Source of the DNA: CBDCUW01 sp963734865
GTDB lineage: Bacteria; Planctomycetota; Planctomycetia; Pirellulales; Pirellulaceae
NCBI GenBank assembly: GCA_963734865.1
Contig: CAVTIV010000012.1
Span: 1-64,000 of the forward strand
Length of the DNA: 64,000 nt
Reading direction: 5' to 3'
Position 1 is the stretch's first letter, and the number at the start of each line of letters is the position of its first letter. Below are positions 34,447 to 43,495 of this stretch, in pieces. The translations under genes and the position numbers were made by a program. The notes beneath the pieces are model-generated. The model worked only from the letters and a program-made list of their open reading frames with translations, was not told the DNA's origin and made no database searches.

Positions 34447-35880
34447 TCAAACGCCCGGCGTGCGGATTACCAGATTGCGGATTTCGGTCATGTCTTCCAT
34501 GGCAAAGCGAATCCCTTCGCGACCAAGGCCGCTATCTTTGACGCCGCCGTAGGGCATGTTGTCGACCCGCCAAGATGGCACGTCACCAATCACGACGCCG
34601 CCGACATCCAACTCGTCCCAAGCCTTCTGCATCTTGTACAGGTCGCGGGTGAAGATGCCCGCCTGTAGCCCAAAGTCGCTGTCATTGACTTCTCGAAGCG
34701 CATCGTCAAAGTCGCTAAACGGGCTCAGCACAGCGACCGGTCCGAACGCTTCATGCGTACACAGGTCCTGGTCTTTGGGCACATCCTCGAGCAACGTTGC
34801 CTCGAGCATCGCCCCTTCACGTTTGCCACCACAGAGCAGCTTTCCGCCGGCGGCAACGGCGGCCCGGATCCAGCCGTCCAAGCGGGCAGCTTCTTGCTCG
34901 GAAATCATGGGCCCAATGAAAGTCGACTCGTGTTTGGGGTCGCCAGCGACCAATTCGGTGGTTGCCGCGACCAACCGTTCACGCAGTTCGGCGTAGATGC
35001 TTTGGTGGGCGATGATCCGTTGAACACCGATGCAACTTTGGCCGGACTGATAGAACGCGCCGATGATCAGTCGACCGACGGCGTCATCGAGGTTCGTGTC
35101 TTCGTCGACGACGCAGGCCGCATTTCCGCCCAACTCCAGCACCACCGGTTTTTTGCCCGCCATCGCCTTCAACTTCCAGCCGACTGCGGGCGATCCAGTG
35201 AAACTCAACAGCTTCAACCGCTCGTCGGTGGTGAACAGATCGGCACCGTCGCGGCTGCAGGGAAGAATCGAAAACGCACCGGGCGGCAGGTCGGTTTCGG
35301 CCAAAATCTCGCCCATCAGCAGCGCGCCAACGGGCGTGCGGCTGGCAGGCTTCAATACAAACGGACATCCCACCGCGATTGCCGGAGCGATTTTATGGGC
35401 GGCCAGATTGAGCGGGAAATTGAAGGGCGAGATGAAGGAACAGGGTCCGATCGGGACACGTTGATACATGCCTCGATAGCCGCGGGCCCGCGGCGAAATC
35501 TCCAGATTCATCACCTCGCCGGTGATCCTGACCGATTCTTCGGCGGCGATCCGAAAGGTGTCGATCAACCGTGACACCTCACCCCGCGAATCCTTGATCG
35601 GCTTCCCCGCTTCGATGCACAGCGACATGGCGAGTTCGTCAAACCGCTGCTCAAATCGTTGCACGCAGTGATTGAGAATCTGCTGTCGCTGGTATGGCCG
35701 CATGCGGCGCATCGGCTGGGTCGCTTCGGCGGCCGCGGCAATGCCTTGATCAATCGCCTTGGCATCGGCGACCGCGACCCGCGTGGCAACCTCGCCGCTG
35801 TACTTGTCAGTCACCTCCAAGTCTTTGTTATCGGCGACCGCTTCGTTTGCCAGGTAATAAGGATAGCTCGGATTCAGCAT
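34447..35880 (-). CDS. NAD(P)-dependent aldehyde dehydrogenase
   Basis: A full-length ALDH of about 477 residues. PIGPCSFISPFNFPLNLAAH (cofactor loop), VLKPASRTPVGALLMGEIL, LSFTGSPAVGWKLKAMAGKK, the general-base Glu in VVLELGGNAACVV and the nucleophile Cys in QSGQSCIGVQRII are all present. I chose ATG 35880 (MLNPSYPYYLANEAV), preceded by GAGAGAAA. The frame is open for 13 more codons. It follows the acetolactate synthase gene on the same strand with a 105-base gap, so the two may be co-transcribed. The substrate is unknown. Confidence 0.88.
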   Translation of the reverse strand: MLNPSYPYYLANEAVADNKDLEVTDKYSGEVATRVAVADAKAIDQGIAAAAEATQPMRRMRPYQRQQILNHCVQRFEQRFDELAMSLCIEAGKPIKDSRGEVSRLIDTFRIAAEESVRITGEVMNLEISPRARGYRGMYQRVPIGPCSFISPFNFPLNLAAHKIAPAIAVGCPFVLKPASRTPVGALLMGEILAETDLPPGAFSILPCSRDGADLFTTDERLKLLSFTGSPAVGWKLKAMAGKKPVVLELGGNAACVVDEDTNLDDAVGRLIIGAFYQSGQSCIGVQRIIAHQSIYAELRERLVAATTELVAGDPKHESTFIGPMISEQEAARLDGWIRAAVAAGGKLLCGGKREGAMLEATLLEDVPKDQDLCTHEAFGPVAVLSPFSDFDDALREVNDSDFGLQAGIFTRDLYKMQKAWDELDVGGVVIGDVPSWRVDNMPYGGVKDSGLGREGIRFAMEDMTEIRNLVIRTPGV

Positions 35881-35985
35881 TGGTTTCTCTCGTGCAAAGC
35901 GTTCAACGCAGACCTCCAACCCCGAGTTTTCGCTGCGACGGAGCAGGGGAATTCAACTCTTGACATTCCGGTGAACCGAATGCGA

Positions 35986-37625
35986 TCAAACCTGCGAGCT
36001 CAATTCCTTGATGTCGCAATTGAGAATCTGATCGTTCTCGGAATAGTCGACTGGGACTTCGATCAGGTGCACACCATCGCTGGCGTGACACTGCTGCATC
36101 AGCTCTAGCAGGTGGCTGGAACTTTTTACGCGATAGCCTTTGGCGCCATAGCTTTCGGCATACTTGACGAAATCGGGGTTGCCATAATCGAGCCCAAAGT
36201 CGGCCAAACCCATGTTCTTTTGTTTCCATTTGATCATGCCATAGGCGTTGTCGCGCAGGATCAACACGACCAACTGCATGCCCAGCCGCACGGCGGTTTC
36301 CAACTCTTGCGAGTTCATCATGAACCCGCCGTCCCCGCAAATTGCCATCACTTTGCGACGCGGATAGACGAGCCGCGCCGCCATCGCCGAAGGAAGCCCG
36401 GCACCCATCGTTGCCAGCGCGTTGTCAAGCAACACGGTATTGGGCGACTGGCGCGATAATTTCGCGCGAACCAAATCTTGTAGACACCGTTATCGAGCGC
36501 GATGATCCCGTCTTCGGGCATCACCTTGCGGACGTCGGCCACCAACCGCTGGGGATAGATCGGAAAGCGTGAGTCGTCGGCACCTTCCAACAGGTGCGCG
36601 TCTCCGGCCTTTTTTACCGCCAAGAAGCGATCGAAGTTCCAGTGTTCCTGGGGCGAGATCCCTTCGGCGATTCGCCACAACGCGTTGGCGATATCGCCGA
36701 CCACTTCCAACTGTGGAAAATAGACCGGGTCAACCTCGGCCGACGAAAAATTGAGGTGGATCACTTGAACACCATCTTCATGCATGAAAAACGGAGGTTT
36801 TTCAACGACATCGTGACCAATGTTGATGATCAAGTCGGCGGAATCGACCGCGCGATGAACAAAGTCTCCCGATGACAACGCGGTGTTGCCCAGGAACAGT
36901 GGATCGGTTTCGTCGATCACCCCTTTGCCCATTTGCGTGGTCACAAACGGGATCCCCGTTTTGTTGATGAACGCGCGAAGCGTGCGGCGAGTCAACTTTC
37001 GGTTCGCCCCGGCACCGACCAGCATCAGCGGATGATCGGCGTTTTGGATCATCTTGATTGCGGCATGTATCGATTTTTCCTCCGCAATCGGCCGGCGGAC
37101 GTAGCTCATCGGGATCGGCGATTCATGGACTTCTTCACGGGCGATGTCTTCGGGCAGTTCCAGGTGAACGGCACCCGGTTTTTCTTCATGCGCCAGACGA
37201 AAGGCTTCGCGAATTCGGCTGGGAATGTTCGCGCCACTGACCAATTGCCGTGTGTATTTCGTCAACGGCCGCATCATGTCGACGATATCAACGATCTGAA
37301 ACTGACCCTGTTTGCTCTTCTTGACCGGTTTCTGGCCGGTGATCATCAACATCGGCATCCCACCGAGTTGTGCGTAAGCGGCGGCGGTCACCAGATTGGT
37401 CGCTCCGGGGCCGAGCGTTGAAAGACAAACACCAACTTTTCCGGTCAGCCGACCATACGTCGCGGCCATGAAACCGGCCGCCTGCTCATGCCGCGTCAGA
37501 ATCAATCGGATATTGCTCCGCGAGAGCGAATCCAGGAAATCAAGATTCTCCTCGCCAGGAATCCCAAAGACGTACTCAACGCCTTCCGCTTCCAGAGCTC
37601 GCATGAACAATTCCGACGCTTTCAT
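35986..37625 (-). pseudogene. Acetolactate synthase large subunit (ThDP enzyme), frameshifted
   Basis: The first frame (from ATG 37625) gives the ThDP-binding Glu segment YVFGIPGEENLDFLDSLSRS, GRLTGKVGVCLSTLGPGATN and the middle domain, up to LDNGVYKIWFARNYRA near 36455. The continuation, SPNTVLLDNALATMGAGLPS, then the ThDP motif ICGDGGFMMNSQELETAVRL and LRDNAYGMIKWKQ, is in another frame ending at 35986. One base appears missing at about 36445-36455. The reconstructed enzyme is about 546 residues, normal for catabolic-type (AlsS-like) acetolactate synthase. It condenses two pyruvates. All key motifs are intact otherwise. Confidence 0.85.
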
Positions 37626-37961
37626 GGCATCCTCGGCTAGTTTCGATCAGGCCAACGGGTGTGGCTGGACGCAGCAACTCCGCAATCGTTGGCCGGCAAT
37701 TCAAAGTTTCAGTTTCTCGCGGACGCTTGTTGCCCGGTTTCACACGGCGAGCCTCGAACCATATCAAGCTGCGACTCTCGCAAAACTTCAGGGCTCGAAC
37801 CACGCTCGTGTCCCATTGTGATCGCTCGATTTGGTCCCTGCCGCGATGGTGGCGGGCGAACCGTTGTCCCGGCCGCGATGGTGAGTATGAACTAGTTTGC
37901 GTCGCGATGCGCCTGACTCTAAGCTTTGGACGTTTGCGAAATCCGAAATTGGTATCCGATC
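37626..37961. other. Intergenic stretch, nothing recognised
   Basis: About 335 bases between divergent acetolactate synthase and malic enzyme genes. The open frames are not protein-like. Promoters for both genes are expected. Confidence 0.35.
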
Positions 37962-39134
37962 ATGACCGACTACTTTGCCCGCAGCCTGATCATTCACGAA
38001 CAACTCCGCGGCAAACTCGGCATTCAGTCCCGGATGCCCATCTTGACTCGTGACGATCTTTCGATTGCCTACACACCGGGCGTTGCTCGGCCCTGCGAAG
38101 TGATTGCGGCGGATCCCTCACGGGCACGCGATTTGACGATCAAACGCAATTCCGTCGCCGTCGTTAGCGACGGATCGGCCGTGTTGGGTTTGGGCAATAT
38201 CGGACCCTATGCCGCCATTCCGGTGATGGAAGGAAAAGCGATCCTGTTCAAGGAATTTGCCGGGATTGATGCCTGGCCCATCTGTCTCGATACGCAGGAC
38301 GCCGACGAGATTATCGAAACGGTGCGTCGGATCGCGCCGGTTTTCGGCGGCGTGAACCTGGAAGACATTTCCGCGCCACGCTGTTTCGCCGTCGAGCAAG
38401 GTCTGCAAGATCTTGGAATTCCCGTATTTCACGATGACCAACATGGCACGGCCATCGTGTTGTTGGCCGCGCTAATCAATGCCGCCAAGGTGGTCGGTCG
38501 TGAGCTGACTGACTTGAAGATTGTGATCAATGGTGCCGGTGCGGCAGGCACGGCGATTGCCAGATTATTGCGATGCGTTGGACATGACCCGGACGTCTGC
38601 GTTGCCGTGCGTGACGTCATCGTCTGCGATTCGCGTGGCGCGATTCACTCTGAACGTGACGATCTTTCCGACTGCAAACGTGAGCTACTTGGCTATACGA
38701 ATCGAGCCAGTCAAATGGGCAGCTTGAAGGATGTCTTGAAGGGTGCCGACGTGTTCATCGGTGTCAGCAAGGGTGGCTTGCTTTGTGCAACTGACATTCG
38801 CACGATGGCCGACAATGCGACGGTACTGGCAATGGCCAACCCGATTCCCGAAATCATGCCGGACGAAGTGCATGCCGGAGGTGCGGCCGTTGTCGGTACT
38901 GGTCGCAGCGACTTTCCCAATCAAGTCAATAACGTGCTGGTCTTTCCCGGCATCTTTCGCGGCGCGCTCGATTGCGGGGCCGCACGGATCAGCGAAGAAA
39001 TGAAGGTCACCGCGGCAAAGGCACTGGCCGCCTGTGTCGACGAACCGACGGCCGAGCGAATTCTGCCCGAGCCGCTTGATCGCACTGTGGCACCCCGGAT
39101 TGCCGACGCCGTCGCGCGCGTCGCCGCGGAGTGA
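37962..39134 (+). CDS. NAD(P)-dependent malic enzyme
   Basis: Begins MTDYFARSLIIHEQLRGKLG. The malic-enzyme N-terminal domain carries SIAYTPGVARPC and AVVSDGSAVLGLGNIGP (Tyr and Lys region), then EDISAPRCFAVEQGLQ and FHDDQHGTAIV for metal binding. The Rossmann domain starts IVINGAGAAGTAIARLL. About 390 residues, the size of short bacterial malic enzymes without a phosphotransacetylase tail. It converts malate to pyruvate and CO2. I chose ATG 37962 over an upstream in-frame start because the protein's conserved region begins there. Confidence 0.92.
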   Translation: MTDYFARSLIIHEQLRGKLGIQSRMPILTRDDLSIAYTPGVARPCEVIAADPSRARDLTIKRNSVAVVSDGSAVLGLGNIGPYAAIPVMEGKAILFKEFAGIDAWPICLDTQDADEIIETVRRIAPVFGGVNLEDISAPRCFAVEQGLQDLGIPVFHDDQHGTAIVLLAALINAAKVVGRELTDLKIVINGAGAAGTAIARLLRCVGHDPDVCVAVRDVIVCDSRGAIHSERDDLSDCKRELLGYTNRASQMGSLKDVLKGADVFIGVSKGGLLCATDIRTMADNATVLAMANPIPEIMPDEVHAGGAAVVGTGRSDFPNQVNNVLVFPGIFRGALDCGAARISEEMKVTAAKALAACVDEPTAERILPEPLDRTVAPRIADAVARVAAE

Positions 39135-39356
39135 ACAGCCGCTGCAACGTGTTGGCAACCCTCGGTTCCTGCCGTTTGCCGCGGCGACCATGTTCCGGAG
39201 TCGACAAGTGTCCAGTCCCATTGTCTTGGATCCACACGACGATCTCGCGCTCCACTAATCTAGGGATCACCGCAATCCGACTCTGTTCTGCCCGGGGCAC
39301 ATCCAGGCCATTGCTGTTCACGCCATTCCATCGCCGACCAACCATTGAGGTTCACT

Positions 39357-40727
39357 ATGTCCGCCACCACCAGACAGGATTCCGCAGCCAAAGAAGAAGT
39401 CGAAGCCTTCATGCATGGGCTGATCAAGCGGAATCCCGGGGAAGAGGAATTTCACCAAGCGGTTCGCGAGGTGACCGAATCGTTGATGCCCTACATTTTG
39501 GAGCATCCCCAGTACAAGCAAGCGCAGATCTTGGAACGGCTGACAGAACCCGATCGGATCATCATTTTTCGTGTCACCTGGGAGGACGACGAAGGGCAAT
39601 TTCGGGCCAACCGAGCATGGCGCGTGCAGTTCAACAATTCGATCGGACCCTATAAGGGAGGAATGCGATTTCATCCCACCGTGACGCTCAGCGTGTTGAA
39701 GTTCTTGGGCTTTGAACAAATCCTGAAGAACAGTCTGACCGGCTTGCCGATGGGTGGCGCCAAGGGCGGTTCGAACTTCAACCCGAAAGGAAAGAGTGAC
39801 CACGAGGTGATGCGGTTTTGCCAATCGCTGATGATCGAACTGCACCGCCACATCGGTGAAGACACCGACATTCCAGCCGGTGACATTGGCGTCGGTGGAC
39901 GCGAAATCAGTTATATGTTTGGTCAATACAAACGCTTGGCCAATCGATTTGTCGGCACCCTGACCGGCAAGGGACTGTCATTCGGCGGAAGTCTGGTTCG
40001 CACCGAGGCGACCGGCTATGGCTGCGTGTATTTCTGTGAAAATATGTTCAATCACATTGGCGATAGTGTCAAAGGCAAAACCGTTTCCGTTTCGGGCAGC
40101 GGGAATGTTGCCATCTATGCCTGCGAAAAGGCGACCGAGATGGGAGCCAAGGTTCTCACCCTGTCGGACTCCGCCGGATTCATTCATGACCCCGACGGGA
40201 TCGATGCCGAAAAGTTGGCGTTCGTCAAAAACTTAAAAGAGGTTCGACGCGGTCGTATTTCGGAGTATGCGGACAAGTTTCCCAAGGCAACTTTTCATGA
40301 TGGACAGCGTCCCTGGGGAGTCGCCGTCGACATTGCCCTTCCTTGCGCGACGCAAAACGAACTCGACCTTGCTGACGCCAAGACATTGCTGGGCAACGGT
40401 GTCCGAGCGGTGTCCGAAGGAGCGAACATGCCGACCGAACTGGAGGCCGCTTATGCGTTTCGCGACGCGGGCACCCTGTTCGGTCCGGCAAAAGCAGCCA
40501 ACGCCGGGGGAGTCGCGGTCTCGGGCCTGGAACAGAGTCAAAACGCATTGCGATTGTCTTGGAGCCACGAAGAGGTCGACACCAAACTGAAGACGATCAT
40601 GAGAGACATTCACGCGAAATGCGTTAAATATGGCGCCAACGGTGATCGCGTCGACTATATCGACGGAGCCAACTTGGCCGGCTTCGCGAAGATCGCCGAA
40701 GCGATGCTGGCTTACGGGGCGGTGTGA
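39357..40727 (+). CDS. gdhA: NADP-type glutamate dehydrogenase
   Basis: A 456-residue hexameric-type GDH. FRVTWEDDEGQFRANRAWRV, FNNSIGPYKGGMRFHPTVTL and the substrate Lys in LPMGGAKGGSNFNPKGKSDH are present, with YMFGQYKRLANRF and the Rossmann GSGNVAIYACEKATEM. The pattern matches GdhA of the biosynthetic, NADP-preferring type. It fixes ammonium onto 2-oxoglutarate. ATG 39357 fits the family start; an in-frame TTG lies 12 bases upstream. It stands 222 bases after malic enzyme, same strand. Confidence 0.92.
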   Translation: MSATTRQDSAAKEEVEAFMHGLIKRNPGEEEFHQAVREVTESLMPYILEHPQYKQAQILERLTEPDRIIIFRVTWEDDEGQFRANRAWRVQFNNSIGPYKGGMRFHPTVTLSVLKFLGFEQILKNSLTGLPMGGAKGGSNFNPKGKSDHEVMRFCQSLMIELHRHIGEDTDIPAGDIGVGGREISYMFGQYKRLANRFVGTLTGKGLSFGGSLVRTEATGYGCVYFCENMFNHIGDSVKGKTVSVSGSGNVAIYACEKATEMGAKVLTLSDSAGFIHDPDGIDAEKLAFVKNLKEVRRGRISEYADKFPKATFHDGQRPWGVAVDIALPCATQNELDLADAKTLLGNGVRAVSEGANMPTELEAAYAFRDAGTLFGPAKAANAGGVAVSGLEQSQNALRLSWSHEEVDTKLKTIMRDIHAKCVKYGANGDRVDYIDGANLAGFAKIAEAMLAYGAV

Positions 40728-40875
40728 ACGAGACCCTTGCTAGCACGGTCCATCCACCGACCCCGCCGGCCGACGAAACCGTTCGTGACGTCGCCCCCTT
40801 GATCGCGCATAATACGCCGGATCGGCCGGAGGTAGCCTGCCGGCGGTGCGGGGACGGTGGGGCACTGGTTTTTTT

Positions 40876-40935
40876 AAGAGGCACTGGGTTTTCTCAAGAG
40901 GCATTGGGTTTTCTCAAGAGGCATTGGGTTTTCCC
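40876..40935. repeat. Three 20-bp direct repeats upstream of the GIY-YIG gene
   Basis: Units AAGAGGCACTGGGTTTTCTC (40876), then two near-identical copies at 40896 and 40916. A partial unit precedes them. They lie about 30 bases before ATG 40965, in its leader. Confidence 0.85.
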
Positions 40936-40964
40936 GATGCAATCGTTCTCAGGGATGGTCTGGC

Positions 40965-42143
40965 ATGGAAGCAATCTGGCGAGAGCAACCGGTTTTCGGT
41001 TTTGGCGTCGACCCCCTCAATCCTCACCCGACCCGGCCGATCGAGGCCGTGGGTGGACGATCGGCCGAGCAGTTGCGACGACGGATGGTCCAATCCTGTC
41101 CGCGTGTGCCCGGCGTCTATGGGATGCTGGACCGCCGGGGCCAGCTGATCTATGTCGGCAAGAGCAAGTCGCTGCGATCGCGTCTGCTCAGCTACTTTGC
41201 CGCCTCCAACGCCGATCAAAAGGGCGCCCGGATCATCGAGAACGCGCGGGCGATTCAGTGGGAGACACAGCCCAGCGAATTCGCGGCGCTGGTTCGCGAG
41301 CAACAATTGATTCGCATGTTCTCACCTCGCTGGAACGTACAAGGCGTTCCCAAACGTCAGCGACCGGTCTATCTCTGTTTGGGGCGTCCACCGGCGAGCT
41401 ACTTCTTCTTGGCATCGACTCCACCGGCCAACTGTGTCGGGGTCGAAGGTCCGTTTTTCGGCGCCGGTCGCATGCGCCGCGCGGTCGAATCGTTGAACAA
41501 GGTTTTCCAGCTTCGCGACTGCAGCCAAAAACAAGTCTTTCGATTTGCCGAGCAGTTGCAACTGTTTGAACTCGAGTACCGGCCGGGTTGTTTGCGATTG
41601 GAAGTGGGTACCTGCAGCGGACCATGCGCCGCCGCTTGCACGCGAGAAGCATACGACCAACAAGTCAACGCTGCCCAGAGCTTTCTGGATGGATTCAATG
41701 ACGAGCCGCTATCGATCGTTCGCGACCAAATGGACAGTGCGATCGCAAACCGCCAATACGAATTGGCCGGACGGGCGCACGAGACGCTCAAGCCTCTGGA
41801 GTATGTTCACCGCAAGCTGGCGCTCCTTGCCCGGGCACGTCGCAAGTACACGTTCATCTACGGTGTACCCGGTTACGACGGATGCGGCTGTTGGTATTTG
41901 ATCCACAGCGGTGAAATCGCGGCAGTCGCGGCCGCGCCGCGAAACACCGATGAGTACGCGGCAATCCAGCCGATGCTGCAGCAATGGATGCTGACCACGG
42001 CCAACCGGCTCGATCGCGGCCATGGTGCCTACCCGCACACATTGGCGTTGGTCGCAACCTGGTTCAAGAAGCACCGTGGCGAACTCGACCGGACGTTCGA
42101 TCCGAGACAGGCCAGTCGCTATCGAAAGTCGATGACGGCATGA
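40965..42143 (+). CDS. UvrC-like GIY-YIG protein without the C-terminal nuclease
   Basis: GIY-YIG domain near residues 45-130: PGVYGMLDRRGQLIYVGKSK (both tyrosines, Gly-Lys) and EFAALVREQQLIRMFSPRWN (catalytic Glu). A UvrC-type cysteine motif CSGPCAAACTREAYDQQVNA and a UVR-like helix (MDSAIANRQYELAGRAHETL) follow. The remaining part is not recognised, and the UvrC RNase H-like and HhH domains are absent. The protein equals the N-terminal half of UvrC plus an unassigned tail, comparable to Cho-type nucleases. It probably makes one incision in DNA repair. Confidence 0.85.
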   Translation: MEAIWREQPVFGFGVDPLNPHPTRPIEAVGGRSAEQLRRRMVQSCPRVPGVYGMLDRRGQLIYVGKSKSLRSRLLSYFAASNADQKGARIIENARAIQWETQPSEFAALVREQQLIRMFSPRWNVQGVPKRQRPVYLCLGRPPASYFFLASTPPANCVGVEGPFFGAGRMRRAVESLNKVFQLRDCSQKQVFRFAEQLQLFELEYRPGCLRLEVGTCSGPCAAACTREAYDQQVNAAQSFLDGFNDEPLSIVRDQMDSAIANRQYELAGRAHETLKPLEYVHRKLALLARARRKYTFIYGVPGYDGCGCWYLIHSGEIAAVAAAPRNTDEYAAIQPMLQQWMLTTANRLDRGHGAYPHTLALVATWFKKHRGELDRTFDPRQASRYRKSMTA

Positions 42144-42345
42144 GGTCGGTGCCGTGCCAGGATTTCGATTTCCCGTGATCAAGGGATGTGATGGATCTGC
42201 AAACGCGTCAAGAACTTTGCGGCGTCGAACCCCAAATCCGACGTTCAACCTTGACTGGTGGCGAATCGGTGCGACACTAGGGACGTTCAAGGAAACTGTT
42301 TTTCGTATTCTCGCCTATCGGGCTCGCGATCTCCGAGCCCCACTG

Positions 42346-43458
42346 ATGTCTGAGACGAAATTACGCCGTCAAATCGCCTGGGAGGCGGCGCGTTTGATGT
42401 ACTCCCGCGAAGTGGTTGAGTACTACAACGCCAAACAAAAAGCCGCACGGCGAATTCATAAAGGCTGGGTCAAACCAGCGGACCTCCCGACCAATGCGGA
42501 GATTCGCGACCAAGTCCAATTGCTTGCCCGGCTCCATGAGGGTGCCCAACCGCAGCATCAACGTCTGCTCGAGATGCGATTGCGGTCGGTTTGGTGGCTG
42601 AAACAGTTGGCCGAGTTTCATCCCCGATTGATCGGCAGCGTGCTGCAGGGCAGCATTCGCGAGGGATCGGACATCGACATCCATATCTTTGCGTCCAATC
42701 CCCATTCGATCACGGTGCAGTTGGACGATCTCGGCGTGTTCTACCGCCTGGAACGCAAGCGGGTTCAAAAGGACGGCCAGCAGCGCGTCTTTACTCACAT
42801 TCATATCCGCGACGAATATCCCGTCGAATTGACGGTCTATCATCCGTCGTTGCTGGGTTTTCGGTTCCGAAGCTCGATCACCGGGAAGGCGATTGAACGG
42901 GCTGGGCTTTCCGAACTCCAGCGTCTGATCGCACTGGAACACGACATCGATCCAAACTCACAGACGCAGCGTCTGCAACAGATGGATAGCTGTCCAGATC
43001 GATTCCAAGTGTTTCTCGCTCTGCTGATCCCTCTGGAGAACGTCCGCCAGAGCCCCAAGTATCACCCCGAGGGCGACGCGCTCTTTCACAGCCTTCAGGT
43101 CTACGGTCGGGCCAAAGACGAGATGCCCTATGACGAAGAGTTCCTGCTGGCGGCGCTGTTGCACGATGTCGGCAAAGCGATTGATCCCGATCAGCACGTG
43201 CCAGCCGGTCTGGAAGCGGTTGACGGGTTCATTTCCGATCGAACGGCGTGGTTGATTGAGCACCACATGGAGGCTCATCGGATTGCGGATCACACGATCG
43301 GCGCCCGGCGACGTCGAAAATTGGCAGCGAATCCCTGGTTCGAGGACCTGATGGTGCTGGGTGAGTGCGATCGTGACGGACGGGTCCCGGGAGCCGATGT
43401 CGAAGCAGTGGAGGAGGCGCTCGATTACATCGAGCAGATTGAGGAGATGTTCGGGTGA
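42346..43458 (+). CDS. Nucleotidyltransferase-HD domain protein
   Basis: The nucleotidyltransferase core is GSVLQGSIREGSDIDIHIFA (GSxxxGxxxxxSDID) at about residues 95-115. A polymerase-beta-like fold follows, and then an HD phosphohydrolase (HSLQVYGRA, LLAALLHDVGKAIDPDQHVP, IEHHMEAHRI, ECDRDGRVPG) with all its metal ligands. I start at ATG 42346 (MSETKLRRQIAWEAARLMY) because upstream residues are not conserved-looking. The architecture recalls CCA-adding enzymes, but the tRNA-binding neck is not recognised. The substrate is unknown; a nucleotide-processing role is likely. Confidence 0.82.
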   Translation: MSETKLRRQIAWEAARLMYSREVVEYYNAKQKAARRIHKGWVKPADLPTNAEIRDQVQLLARLHEGAQPQHQRLLEMRLRSVWWLKQLAEFHPRLIGSVLQGSIREGSDIDIHIFASNPHSITVQLDDLGVFYRLERKRVQKDGQQRVFTHIHIRDEYPVELTVYHPSLLGFRFRSSITGKAIERAGLSELQRLIALEHDIDPNSQTQRLQQMDSCPDRFQVFLALLIPLENVRQSPKYHPEGDALFHSLQVYGRAKDEMPYDEEFLLAALLHDVGKAIDPDQHVPAGLEAVDGFISDRTAWLIEHHMEAHRIADHTIGARRRRKLAANPWFEDLMVLGECDRDGRVPGADVEAVEEALDYIEQIEEMFG

Positions 43459-43495
43459 GCGGGCTCGAAGTAGCCGTATCGCTCCGCCCGGATGG

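Noticed and set aside
34753..35574. 273-codon plus-strand frame opposite aldehyde dehydrogenase
   Set aside because: Antisense shadow; all ALDH catalytic motifs lie on the minus strand.
40724..41569. Plus-strand frame starting at the end of gdhA
   Set aside because: It overlaps the UvrC-like gene in another frame, and its residues are Arg/Pro-rich without motifs.
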